This document shows, piece by piece, positions 45,301 through 56,738 of a DNA stretch of 64,000 nucleotides. The notes beneath the pieces were generated by a model that made no database searches, was not told the DNA's origin, and saw only the letters and a list, made by a program, of their open reading frames with translations. Each line of letters starts with the position of its first letter. Within the stretch, counting starts at the first letter, position 1. The stretch covers positions 2,548,501 to 2,612,500 of the forward strand of contig JARHVA010001471.1 in the NCBI GenBank assembly GCA_037957365.1, written 5' to 3'. The DNA is from Torreya grandis. Lineage: Eukaryota > Streptophyta > Pinopsida > Cupressales > Taxaceae. A program made the translations under genes and the position numbers.

Positions 45301-45849
45301 ATTATATGTTATCAGAGTAAATGTCTTATCTTTTGTCAATTCTAATGGATAATCTATCGTCATGCACTCTTAATATGTTCTCTTAGATCACAATCCCATC
45401 ACTTGTAGAGTGGAGTGGAGTTGTAGATACTAAAATCTAATATTTCTACTACCTCAATCTTGTATGCTTGCAAAATGGCTTCAAACATGTGGGAGACCGG
45501 CTCAAGCATCTGGGTGTGCCTAACCCCATTTCCCTGGTTTGTTGGCACCTAGAGACTGTTAAACACCTTTTTTGGTTTTGTCCTCACACATAATCTACAT
45601 GGCATTGGATACATTCTCTTTTCTAGCCCTTTTGACCTAAATTCTTCACATGGAAGATGGCTCTCTTGGGGGACTTGGCTCTGTTTCCTGCAAAATATAA
45701 TCATTTTTGGTAGATCTTTCGAGCTGAAATTTTGTTTCAAATTTGGAAAGAAAGAAATAATATTTGCTTTAATCATGAAGATTTGGAATGTAGTTTTTTT
45801 TACAAAGAAAATTATTTTTTTATATAATGTTATTCTTTAGATTCAAAGC

Positions 45850-46390
45850 AAAACAGAGAAGGTCCATCTGGAACTTAACCACCTCCTGTATTTGTTCAAT
45901 CACTAGGGAATGCTTCATGCACAATCAACTATGAACTTCCTAAGCCCCCATGACATCCTTCACCCCCCAGGGACGAGGGCATGGGCCATGTCAACAGTGG
46001 TCCAAAACTAGACACAAGAGTCACTCTCCATGACAGTCACCACCTCGTTGGTCTTCTCCTCGTCGTGGTGGCCCAAATGGCTCATCTAGATTTGGAGGTG
46101 ATGGCAAGGGTTAGGGATATGCTCCCCTGTCCCAAGAAGGTGAAATTAGATGCAAGGTTCTGCCTTCCCAAGGCAAATTCCAACACCTAGCTCTGGTAAT
46201 TTTCCCTAAAAGAAATCAAAATTAGACTTTAAAAGCTTAACAAACACTGGTTGGGAGCCCTTACCTGTTGACAAGTATCCTTCTACCTTGGGAGGATGGG
46301 GTGGTAAGCCTTGAGATCTGTTGTCTCCTACACCTCCTCCGACGTCCATATCAAACTGGTTTGACATAGTTGGGCAGAAAATAACTTGGT
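45850..46390. other. Probable LINE 2 3' region
   Basis: This is GC-richer sequence after the zinc-binding domain. It includes a 69-codon plus ORF (45981-46190) with no recognised domain. I treat it as decayed LINE tail. Confidence 0.35.
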
Positions 46391-46394
46391 GAAT

Positions 46395-46660
46395 AAAACT
46401 AGATTGGACTTGGCCGATATAGTTGGTTGACTAAATAAATTAGTTTATAATTGAGTCTAAAACTATATTGACTTACATTTATGTATCATGCTTGGAAAAA
46501 GATAAAAGAATAAAACTATATTGACCCACATTGATATAGTTTCCTAAAAACACACAAAAATTAAACTAGATTGACTTGTGTTGATGTAGTCTATTAAAAA
46601 AGATAAATGAATAAAAGTGTATCTACCATTGTTGATATGGTTTTCTAAAAGAGAAAAGGC
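46395..46660. repeat. Minisatellite, period about 51 bp
   Basis: Units starting AATAAAACTA(G/T)ATTGA begin near 46395, 46508, 46559 and 46610. Each contains TTGATATAGT or similar, and the last three are spaced 51 bp apart. Confidence 0.65.
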
Positions 46661-46849
46661 AATTGTTAGTTCATGTCGAGTTCCCCATAATGTATACAAT
46701 GAGATAAAATTGACTTGTAACTTATCATATCTAAGAGATCTAAACTTGGAGAAGGTAAATCAAAAAGATCCTATTGATATGTAATATACATAGAGCAACT
46801 ACAAGGATTTGTGTAAGATTCCTCTTTACTTTGAAAGATTCGTAAATCT

Positions 46850-47312
46850 ATCTATGGCCTTAAACAAGCTCTTTGAGTTTGGTTTGCCAAGATGGACTCC
46901 TTTCTTCTTTTGGTTGGTTTCACTATATGCCATTTAAATCTAAATGTTTACATTTTACAGTAGGATGATTCATTGTTGATTTTGGTTCTCTGCGTAGATG
47001 ATCTATTGATCACATGGAGTTATCCATCCACCATTACATAAATGAAAATTTCTTTGTCTAACAGGTTCTCAATGACTATTTTGGGCTTATTGTACTACTT
47101 TTTTGAGATTGAAATTTATTAGTCTAACTCTAGAATCACTATTGCACAATCCAAGAATGCTCTTGATTTGCTTGCATAGTTTGTTATGGCTAATTATAAG
47201 CTAGCTCCAACTCATTTTCTTTATGGTGTGAAGTTTAATTCTAATTGTCCATCTCCATTGGTTGATGCTACCTCGTATCAATAACTTGTTAGTAGTCTCA
47301 TATTCTATGACC
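46850..47312 (+). pseudogene. Ty1/copia reverse transcriptase remnant
   Basis: In shifting plus-strand frames the sequence shows LKQAL.VW, then LCVDDLLIT near 46993 (copia RT has YVDDLL.TG), then a segment like YFFEIEI and, near 47265, DATSYQ.LVSSLIF, matching the copia DAT.YRQLVGSLIYL block. The copia RNase H that should follow is missing. The sequence instead runs into the unknown ORF. Confidence 0.7.
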
Positions 47313-47319
47313 TATAGCC

Positions 47320-50300
47320 ATGAAATCTGCTTGTCTTGATTATGAGCATGGCCCTAGTCTTATATGTTCTCCACCTGAAATTGGGGACACCTTTTTGGTC
47401 CAATATGATTTGGAAGATTTTAAGGAAAGGGCTAGAAATACTCTATCAAACCCTATGATGCAGAAAATTGTAGAAAGTGGTTTGAAGCTGCGGCCTTTCC
47501 CATGACTATACAATGTCCTAAATTAGTCCTTGAATGTATAAATAGATATGAACCTCAAAACAGGTGCATTAGGGTTGTAGATGGCAATGTTTTACTGCAT
47601 ATCAATAGACAAACCCTAATGTTTGTAAAGAGAATTCCTCCCAAGGAATCATACTCTGACCTTAGTATTTCTTCTTCATATGGTTATTTTTCATTAAAGA
47701 AAGCAATTTACAAAAATGTGATTACTAGGAATTGGCTTTTAAAATTCCAAAAAGGAGGTTCAAGACTACGTAGGCCATTAACAGGAAATCATATGATTCC
47801 AGAAGTACAAGATATCATGGTGTTACTACACAGACTGAAAGGCAATTCTCATGCATATTATTGGGAAGATTGGATGTACTTCTTCATGTAGGTGATCCTC
47901 CAAGGAGAACAATATTTGGATTAGGTGGAAATTGTAGATGAATGTTTGCATTAGGGTTTGAGTAATTGTTTGGGAAATAGAGAGTTTTATATGTCTTCGT
48001 ACCTACTCTATTGTCTGGATTCTACGAGACAATGGGTAGGGTTACTTCATGCACCCTTGGCTGAAGACATTAAAATTTATGATTATTATTCACAGCTACA
48101 AATGCATAACTGCTATGAGGATTATAGGAGGGTCAATGATGTTTTTACTAGGAAAATGACTTTTGAATTGTCAAACAACATTAATAAGAGGTTGTATAAT
48201 GAAGCTATACAGTTAATTAATATCTATGGTAGTTTCTTCATTCAATTTTCTAGGTTCACTTATATTAGAGTTGGGGGTTTTGATGGTGAACCCTTGAGGT
48301 TACCCAAGTATGTTTTTGACTGATTTGTGCTAATAGAAGTTTGTAGGCAATTAGCACATGTAGATAAAAAAAATCCCAATGAAAAATAAATATGGTATAT
48401 ATTTTCGTATTGAACTTGGATGTTATTCATGCAAAACAACATATGATGCTTTGAATTTAAAATTGGATCTTAAGAAATTCAATTTTCAATACTTCATAGC
48501 CCGACTACAATTTGACAACAAAGGTTTTGCCAGAGATAACTTGGATCTTCGAATAGGAATTTCACATATTCCTCAATTAAAGGATTATGGGGAGGATTGT
48601 TTAGATGAATTTGAAGTCAGAAGAAGATTGTGGTCTAGGTTTTCCTTAGGGCAGATAATCACCTTTAAATTAAACATGGATATTTCTAAAACTGTTGACA
48701 ATGATGAACAGGTGACTGATCCACAATTTGAGCAAATAAAATAATCACCTATTCTAGAAATTGACTGGGAGAAAAGTGAAGAAGATAGAATTGAGGTCAA
48801 AACCCTTCCAGTGACAAGGAGAACTAAAAAATGGTTGAGAGAGCAAAAATTGGGAGGAGCTCAAAATATAGTCTCCCAGTAATGTACATTAATAATTGAA
48901 TCTCCATTCCCAATAAGCTCATCTAACCAGCCTATTGCTATCTGTGATACAGGTACTTCCAAGTCAAAAAATAGAAGGGACCCTATCGTCAAAGAATCTG
49001 AGAAGGCCCTTGTAACTACCTTGCCTCCTCGTGCCACCAGGTCAAGGACTCAAAGCAAGAAGAAGAATCAAATTTCTAAAAAACTGATTATGGATTTGAA
49101 TTCTGAAGAGGATTAAAGAGAAGTCAAAGGTGATAAATAATCTAATTCACCAATGGTGGAAAAGGTTAGTACAGATCAATAGATAGTGATTCCTTCTAAT
49201 TCTATCAAATTGATGATTGTTTCAACTATACCTTCTGATCAACTAAATCCTGATAGAGAAGCCTTAGCTTCTGCACCTAAATAGCTGGAAAGTGCAATCA
49301 ATCATAAAAGGAAAGTAGTTCCATTTTATTTACCCTTGGAAGATATGGTGAGCAAGTGTTTAGAGAAAGATCTTAAATCCAAAAAGTTAAAAATGACATC
49401 CAGGGTAGATGTTGATCCAAACACAGGGAATTGGAATGCAGAAATTGCCCAGCCAAAAACCAATGAAGAAGTTCAAGAACACACAGTTCAAGACATTGTA
49501 ATTGAAAAGATTGATCTTGGGACTACATCATGTGCTGCAGATGTGCATCACCTTGAATCATCCACTAAAATAATAGCTAGAAGAACTCGGAAGGATGAAA
49601 AGGATAAAAGAGAGTTAAAACAAACAGTGCGGTCAATGGTAGAGTATATTGATACCATTCATAGTCCAGATACACAACCAATTTACTAAATGACCATATC
49701 TTTTGATCCAAAATATCCTATCAACCAAAGGATGCTAGATCAGATACATAGAGGCAAAATTATTATCAGAGTATTTGATAGTTGGTTGGATGGCATCATC
49801 CTGAAAGGTACATAATACATTCATAAATTGAAGAATGTATATTATCTGACCACAATCACTATTGAAGATTTGAAGACTCAAAACTCTTTGTGGATAAAAG
49901 AGGAAGGGAAATGGATGAGCATGATGAATCAAATTGATGAAGTGCAAAAATATGGGATATCAAAGTTTTTGTCAGAAAAGAACTTGATAGGATTGGATGA
50001 AGATATATTATATGCAAGTAAGAAAAATGTTGAATGGATAAATATAGTATCCAAACCAGGACGATTGGAAATCACAAAAATGATCAAAGAAATAACTGAA
50101 TTCATTCAGTTATTATAGCATGATTTACAAAGCATTGATATCAATTACCTAAAAGATGATGGAAAACTAGAGAAAGACATCAATGCTATGATTCAGTCCT
50201 TTAAGGAAAAGATTAACTTCATTAAAGAAAGTGAAAACTTATAAACTAAAAACTTCTCTCAGATTTCAAAGGTAGAGTCACTTTTTTGTCACTGTATCAA

Positions 50301-50453
50301 CATACTCCCGGAACACATAGAAAAAATGAGAAAAATTTAGAGGGAAGAAAACATCTAGAAAGCAAGGATAAAACACGTCAGCATTCCCAATCTTTTGAAA
50401 ATTTAGGAGTTCATTGCAGCATTTCAGGAGTGGAAAGCTCAACGAGTCTACCC
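47320..50453 (+). pseudogene. Long unknown ORF (~1000 codons), 5' part, cut by element A
   Basis: One protein can be followed in the plus strand from MKSACLDYEHG (47320) to ...AFQEWKAQRVYP at 50453. It has frameshifts near 47440 and 48385 and about a dozen stops, mostly TAG or TAA that could be decayed Gln codons. There are long open pieces at 47502-47891, 47958-48323, 48379-48744, 49336-49689 and 49828-50118. The first ~430 residues look globular (for example RCIRVVDGNVLLHINRQ, IQFSRFTYIRVGGFDGEP, LRIGISHIPQLKDYGED). A basic, Ser/Lys-rich middle (SRTQSKKKNQISKK) looks disordered. The last ~200 residues look helical. I recognise no domain. It resembles the large single-exon proteins of unknown function that accompany plant retroelements. 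The copia RT just upstream hints at a third ORF of a copia element, but this is inference. Confidence 0.65.
50449..50453. other. Target-site duplication of element A, left copy
   Basis: TACCC directly precedes the element end at 50454 and recurs at 59094-59098. Confidence 0.88.
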
Positions 50454-52793
50454 TATTGGGTGAATATTTTGTCAATCAGCTAACTAATGAGAAAAATAGG
50501 TCTCTTCAACCACAACATAGGGAGATTGGTCGGCTAGATGTGTAGGTTTACTACATCAAAAGGGGACAAATCTCTCCTCTCATCAAGGGGAGGTTCCCTA
50601 TAGATATGTAGGAGTATATATATAAGCAAAAACTAACACTCAAGGGTAGGATACACCATCCATCTCTCTTTTTTCAGAGATGATGCTCATAGACAAAGGA
50701 TAAAATCCTGGTATAAACACTGAAGGCACTTCTCTTATTTCAAAAGTGATCTTGCAGGAAATAGTAGGAGTTATTTCAGGTAGTGATAAGTAACTAGTAA
50801 CAAAGGGTGTAGTAACCAGCAGCTTGAGATGTAGCACAAAGTCTCCACCTTGACTGCCCAGGAGTGAAATATGAAGAACAATGAGGGCACAAGGTCGTCC
50901 CAAGGTCCTTTACACAAGAATAGAATATGAAGGATAATGAAGGCACAAAGTCATCCCAAGAGCCTTTACATAGAAAGAAACTAAAAACACACACTGAAGA
51001 CAACTATACCAGCACAAAGTCTGAAAGTAACTGACTTCAGGACATCTTTCCCTTCACTTACACTAGTTCTGCTTGTTAAATTAAGTAAACAAGAATGCAT
51101 CTAGAAGACAGACATGAGAACAATCTCCTAAAATGGCACAAGCTATAACAGCACAAAGTCTGCAATTTACTTGCTTTCTCATTCAAATAACATAATATGA
51201 ACAACAATCTGAGCTCAAAGTCTCAGTATTTGCCTTTCAATTTGGGTATAGTTTTTATTCTGTAAATGAAAAGATCTCCTTTGCATGAAATAGGATTTTA
51301 CAATATATAGTAGCTAAGAAAAGCTTAGCACTTTGTTCCATAGAACAACGCATACTGCATTCAATGCCTTGAATGCATTTTCAATTTTGTCGAAGAGGGC
51401 CATACTGGAACAGGGTAGCTGCCTTAACTATGGTGTGTCAATTCATCTCAAATGTCTTCTCCTGGGCCTGATTCATTTGTCTATCACTTGATATCTATGC
51501 AGCTGTCCACTTTGCCTTTACTCCAAGGGAGATAAACATGTTATTCCTTCAATGTTTGCAGGCTCAAATATCTACTTTTTAGACTATTCCACCTACTAGA
51601 ATAACTTTTGCACAGATATTTCTGGCTTTCCCTTTTTCTATTATGATTTGAGCTCCCAATTTAGCTGGTCGCTGAGTTTGTTATTTTGTCTTTCTCCAGC
51701 TTTGTCTCTTCCTAAAATTTGAGCTCTTAGGGCTACATTCCCATCCTTGCTGGCTCTTTTGGCTCCTTCTCTCAATGGTTCTTCCCTTTGGCCTTAAGGC
51801 CTTTGAATGCATTTGGGTCTATGCTCAAGCCTTTAAAGATCAACAGCTAGTTCATTACTGAAAATTTGACATCTTCGGGTCCGTCATCCTCCTTGGCAAT
51901 TCCTTCGGCTTTGTTGTTTGATCCTTCCCGAAGGGGGCCACTTTACATTGATCTTAATAAGTGACACGTGGCATTTTTTGTTGTGAAATAGGTGAGGACA
52001 CTTGGTAGCATCCACTTAACTTTAGAAGCTTTAGACACCTTTTGAGAGTCTTGCAGAAGATGACACATAGTGTATGCTGCTGAGCTTTAGAAATAATATA
52101 GAAACATTCAGGACTCATTCAAATTCACACGAATGATGACACTTGGCATGCTCTACTTTCTTTGGCAACTCACTTGAGGCCCACCACAGTTCTTACGAAA
52201 TAAAATGGAGAGACTACAGATGTTGACACTTGGCATGCTCCGTCGAGCTTTTCAAGGGACACGTGACATCTTCTGCTACTTGGTAGAAAAACATATTACA
52301 ACCTTCTGCTACTGCCACTTGGTGCCCTCCATAGGACTCTGAGAGAAGATTTTTGAAATAAGCTTTGAAACTTATTAGAAACCTGAAACATGGATGTAGA
52401 TAATTGTCGCACTCTACTGAGCTAAAACGAGACACGTGCAACGTTTCACTGCTTTGAAACTTTATTAGGAACCAAGTCCTGGCAGATGACACTTGGCAGC
52501 TTTTGCTTGACTTTAGCAACTTACCTGGGCACTTTTTTGAACCGTGAAGTGGTTGAACTTGATGAATTTTGACAAAGCGCTTGACTCTTTGAAGCTTGCC
52601 GACGATGTTGAACCTTGAACTCATCGAACCATTGGATCTACTAATCCCTTTACTGAAAAAGCTTAAAAAAATGAGGAATCTGAAAGCTTAGAACAAATTT
52701 TTTAGAAGAGAAGAGAGGGTTCTTTGGCTTGTAAGACCAAAAATAGTTCATGTGTTGTCCCAAAAATGAGATGTCTATTTTTGGGGGGCAACA
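50454..52793 (-). repeat. 3' LTR of element A
   Basis: This 2.34-kb LTR is homologous to 56739-59093 and 849-3204. On the minus strand it starts TGTTG and ends CAATA, where element B has CAACA. The 5' LTR of A has the same CAATA ending. Confidence 0.9.
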
Positions 52794-53140
52794 GCTGGCT
52801 CCAGTTGGGGAACTTCTTTCAGATGAAAGCTTGGAACAACTGAGGAGAGTAGAAACCAGAATCTCCAGTGCCTTGAAGTGTGCCATTGGGCTACGGAGTC
52901 ATGCTACCCAAAAAAGAAAGGGGCCAAAATTGCAAATGAAAAGCACAAAACAGAACTAAAGACTATTCAAATATACATATGTATAGGTAATCTTATCTGA
53001 TGCCTCAATATTTAAAGCGCTTCAAATACCGCCCACTTTGAGATAGTGAAAATGGCATTCCATCCTGATAAACCAATAAGAAACCATTTTCTCCCCAGAA
53101 TCAGTGATGGGCGAATGGAACTCTCCACCAAGAATCACAT
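52794..53140 (-). other. Untranslated 3' region of element A
   Basis: This lies between the RNase H frame and the 3' LTR. The bases just upstream of the LTR on the minus strand (CCCCAACTGGAGCCAGC) are not a clear polypurine tract. A GAAAGAAG run lies about 20 bases further up. I see nothing else. Confidence 0.5.
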
Positions 53141-53141
53141 T

Positions 53142-53684
53142 TCATGTGCACTCCTTTTGGTTCTCTCTTCTTGTTCCATGGCAAGGCGTGGTGTCCAATC
53201 TGAAAACATAAATCTTTGTTATCTCAGAGAAGAGTTCCTCCTCCTGACTTTGGTGTGCAATAGTATGGTCCACTACCATAGCTTGTTGTTCTACTGGTTC
53301 GGTCCAACACATGATTTGATTGTCCCCCTTAGACACCTGACAAACCATCAGTTCAATATCTCCTTTGGCATGGAGGAGTTTGACATCTTCATCTTGAGAA
53401 ACCTTCAATCCTAGCAGCAATGATTAGTACTCGGCAGTGTTGTTGGTGTTGTTGAACTACAACTTGCATGAAGAGGGAAAAACATCTCCTTGAGGAGATA
53501 TCAACACAATCTCAGCTTCAACATCGGTAGAAGAATTTCTGCCATCGAATTCCAGGATCCAAACATCATCATAAACTGATTTTCTATCAGATTTCTCTTT
53601 ATTAAAGGTGGAAGATCCTTTTTCATCTGTACTGTGCCCTACTAATTCTTTTGATGTCTCGTTTGAATCAATTTTTATTGCCAC
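53142..53684 (-). pseudogene. RNase H domain of element A
   Basis: In two adjoining minus-strand frames the sequence reads WILEFDGRNSSTD, AEIVLISPQGDVFPSS, then NNTNNTAEY, LLLGLKVSQDEDVKLLHAKGD and ELMVCQVSKG. The Asp of FDG, the Glu of TAEY and the Asp of KGD are the expected metal-binding residues. The TNN.AEY..L..GL pattern is that of the plant-type second RNase H of Tat/Ogre elements. It follows the protease region with only a short spacer, where an RT would normally sit. Confidence 0.8.
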
Positions 53685-54333
53685 CTATAAGACTTTCATC
53701 TGCTAAAACATGAACATCCTTAGTAGACAAAAAATTATTACCCCTGCCTGAAGACTCAAATAGAATTTGAGCTTCAGGTGCTGATGTTTGAGTGACAACA
53801 TATTTTGCCTCTTTTTCAGGGAGCAATCTCTTCATAACAAATTTGACTGGGATCCTTGCCTCAGACATGTCCATGCTCAACTCGTCACCCACATCCTTGC
53901 AAAAATTTCATCCAAGAAGGATGGCATATGATGCTTGGACGTTGGCCACTAGGACAGTCATCTTGATTCTCTTGTCTGGGAATGCCGCAAATGCAAATTG
54001 GGCATCTTTAATTTGTCTCAGCAGTGGTACTTATTTGTTCTCCATGGAGAAACATCTCTCAAATGTCTTGGTTAGTGTGAGACCAAGAGATTTTTCCACT
54101 TTGGTAGGCATGACATTGTTTGAAGCACCGAAATCAATGATGTAGTTGCTCAGCTTATGACCATTTATCAACAGGGAAACATAGAAAGGCTCTATTTTCC
54201 CAGGGGAAGCAGGAGGAGTAATGACAAGATTATTTGGGATGGGCTTGTTCCTTGGGGGATCATGAGTTACCTTTCTAATCTCTTTTCCTGCGAGGATGGC
54301 TTTATTCTTCACACACTCCACCAACCTATCCAA
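53668..54333 (-). pseudogene. Aspartic protease and spacer of element A
   Basis: The segment at 54031-54333 (100 codons) contains PFYVSLLINGHKLSNYIIDF, then GASNNVMP. This is the plant Ty3 protease motif (IID.GAS.NVMP), with the residue after the catalytic Asp changed to Phe. The frame continues, with breaks, through an LSMDMSEARIPVKFVMKRL segment and EAQILFESSGRGNNFLS, at 53668-53892, to the RNase H. Such spacer sequence is typical downstream of protease in this lineage. Confidence 0.8.
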
Positions 54334-55704
54334 CTACTCAAGGTTGGCTTATAGAAATTCAAATTCAGTCATTTGAATCTTGGTTTTCTTGACATGGTCG
54401 ATTATGTCAAATGACTGAAATGGACTAGGAACAGAGGATGAGAGTTCATCTTTTTATTTTTTGGGAGGGTGAGCGTTGGCCTATGAGGTTAAAGTAGAAG
54501 GTGCAGAGATGTTTGATGTACTTACCTTTCTAGCAATCACTGGGTCCTTTGGCTAGAAAGGCAAAGAAGTTCCCCACTTAGTAATTGACACTAATGGTTG
54601 AGGTCATTCCTCTACTTTCTCCTTATCAGTTGGTTGAGCTGATTGATTCTTGGATTAGGTGAATATAGCATATGATCCCTTAGTTGTATTACATTCACTT
54701 CTGGGTTCATCCTGATAATTTAGGAAACCAATGTTGGAGTCGCCAGCTAATTCTTCTTCTTCCTCAATGAAGAGATTAGCATCATCTTTAGGATTCAACT
54801 CAAGCTAGAATGAGAAATTTGATTCAGCTTCAAGATATCCAACCACTAAGTTGGTTGGAGGCACTTTAAGGGCAAGGTTCCTCTATGGAGGAGGAAGGCG
54901 ATTTGCTTGTCCTTGGTTTCTAGCAGCATCGTCTTGGTATGATTGATTAGGGAATGTCCTTCTCGGTACATCTCTATATGAAGGAATAGAGGACATCCCT
55001 TGTGCTATTTGTTTTTTAAGAGCCAACAATTCATTTGCTAACTTCTACACCATTGGATCAGTGGTGGTTGTAGGTGAGTATTCAGAAGATGAAGAGAATT
55101 TACCTCTATTTGGGTCTCTCCTTATCTTTCTAGCTAAGATAAGGTCATCTTCTACCTAAGTAGCTAAGTATTAAGCAACCTCAAGGTCTATGTGGCCAGC
55201 ACGTCTCAGTAGAAAACTAATCTCATGCAGCTGTGAGTTGATGAAGTAGCATTTGAGGTTTTCAAGTGTTGGCTAAGCAATGGTAGGAATCTGGTTCCTT
55301 AGCTTGTCAAACGTTGCAATGAAATCCATCATAGGTTCATGATGTTCTTTCTTCATCTGTGTGAGCTAGGCTAGCAAGGCATGTGCATCTTCTATAGGCT
55401 TGAATCTGGCTTCAAATTTAGCTTTGAGAGTGTTCCAGTCAATCACTGACTGAGCTTGGAAGTGGTAGAACAAGTCTGCAGCAATGCCTTGTAGTGTTTC
55501 CACAAATAGCCTGACTGCTATGTATTCATACTCCACTCCAATTACACCATAGGCTATTTTGAAGGCAACAATATGTTCATTAGGGTGAACTTTCCCATCA
55601 CCAAAGAATTTGGAGAAATTCTTCCTTAAACTGCGTGGAAGCTCATGTAAAGGTTGGGTCAAATTTAGTGGACCAAAAGAGTTGCCCCAGGGACCTTGAG
55701 CCAT
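54334..55704 (-). pseudogene. Gag of element A
   Basis: Gag starts MAQGPWGNSFGPLNLTQP at 55704. The open segment to 55366 (112 codons) carries the retrotransposon gag core: FFGDGKVHPNEHIVAFKIA, LQGIAADLFYHFQ and DWNTLKAKFEARF. The remainder to the protease is broken by stops but still readable (for example near 55270, 54990 and 54720). No clear CCHC knuckle was found. The protein would form the capsid-like particle. Confidence 0.85.
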
Positions 55705-55890
55705 GATTTGATTATGTCAAATTAGGATAACAATCTGGGTGGAGTATGTATAGGCAAAGCTATGCTAAGGGTAGACAAAGAAACTCTACCTTGGATTGGT
55801 GACCTGGTGTTGGTAGGAGGAAGACTCCTAGTTCGTTGAAGGTGAGGTTGTGGAGGAAACAACTCAAAATTGCTCTACTACACCAACTCA

Positions 55891-56738
55891 AAAATAGGGT
55901 CAACAACACCTCGAGCTTTCTAGCTTCTTGTATAGCATGGAGCTACCAGATTATAGAATAAAAATGGAAAAGAACTAGCTCTGCTTTAGCTTGGAGCTTG
56001 AGGCTTCAAACTACGCGTTCTTTCCCAGTTGGCGTGGAGGTGGAAGAAAGTGGTAAGGCTATAATGATAATGGGTAAGACACATACTAGATTCACCAGAG
56101 TCTATAATGGATAAGGGTAGGGATTTCTTTAGTCTAAAACTTGAGGCTTCAGACTACATGTAACATCTCCAGCGGAGTCGCCAAAAAATTATTGCGCAAA
56201 GTTAGGGGGAAAATTAACAATGGAAAAGCACTGGAGCAGCTCATTATTCCATAGCAGGATAAATGGATAAGGCTATAATGATAATGGGTAAGACACAGGT
56301 AAAGTTTCAATCTAAAGCTTGAGGTTTCAAATTGCACAAAATTACTGTGTCCCCAGCAGAGTCGCCAAAAATTGTTGCACGAAGTTGGGAGGAAAATTAA
56401 CAATAGGAAAGAACCAAAACTACTTGTTCTTCCCCAGTGGAATAAAATGATAAGGCTATAATGATAATGGGTAAGACACAGGTGATGTTTCAATCTGAAG
56501 CTTGAGGTTTCAAATTGCACAAAATTATTGTGTCCCCAGTGGAGTCGCTAAAAACTATTGCATGAAGCTAGGAGGAAAATTAACAATGGGAAAGAACTGG
56601 AACTACTCGTTCTTCCCCAGCGGAATGAATGGATAGGGATATAATGATAATGGGTAAGACATAGGTGATGTTTCAATCTGAAGCTTGAGGCTTCAAATTG
56701 TATAATATTATTGTGTCCCCAGCGGAGTCGCCAAAAAT
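55891..56738 (-). repeat. Element A leader: tandem ~183-bp repeats with PBS-like motifs
   Basis: This is the counterpart of 1-848. PBS-like motifs occur at about 56167-56186, 56351-56370, 56534-56553 and 56717-56736, spaced 184, 183 and 183 bp. Only the last abuts the LTR. Each unit also carries a short copy of the LTR terminus (CAACAAT or CAATAAT) next to the motif, so the repeated unit spans the LTR/PBS junction. Confidence 0.85.

Larger units (their letters stand above)
43372..45840 (+). mobile_element. Plant LINE 2, internally deleted (RT missing)
   Basis: This is homologous to LINE 1. Its 5' end aligns to 20665 onward, ORF1 starts at ATG 43531, and the endonuclease is at 44680-45300. 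From about 45425 the sequence passes straight to the zinc-binding C-terminus (about 45470-45830). The part equivalent to LINE 1 bases of about 22720-25330, with the whole RT, is absent. Confidence 0.8.

Noticed and set aside
45981..46190. 69-codon plus-strand ORF as a host gene
   Set aside because: No recognised domain, and its position directly after the LINE 2 C-terminus fits decayed LINE tail.
53046..54354. Plus-strand ORFs of 65-122 codons
   Set aside because: They are antisense shadows of the element A protease and RNase H on the minus strand.
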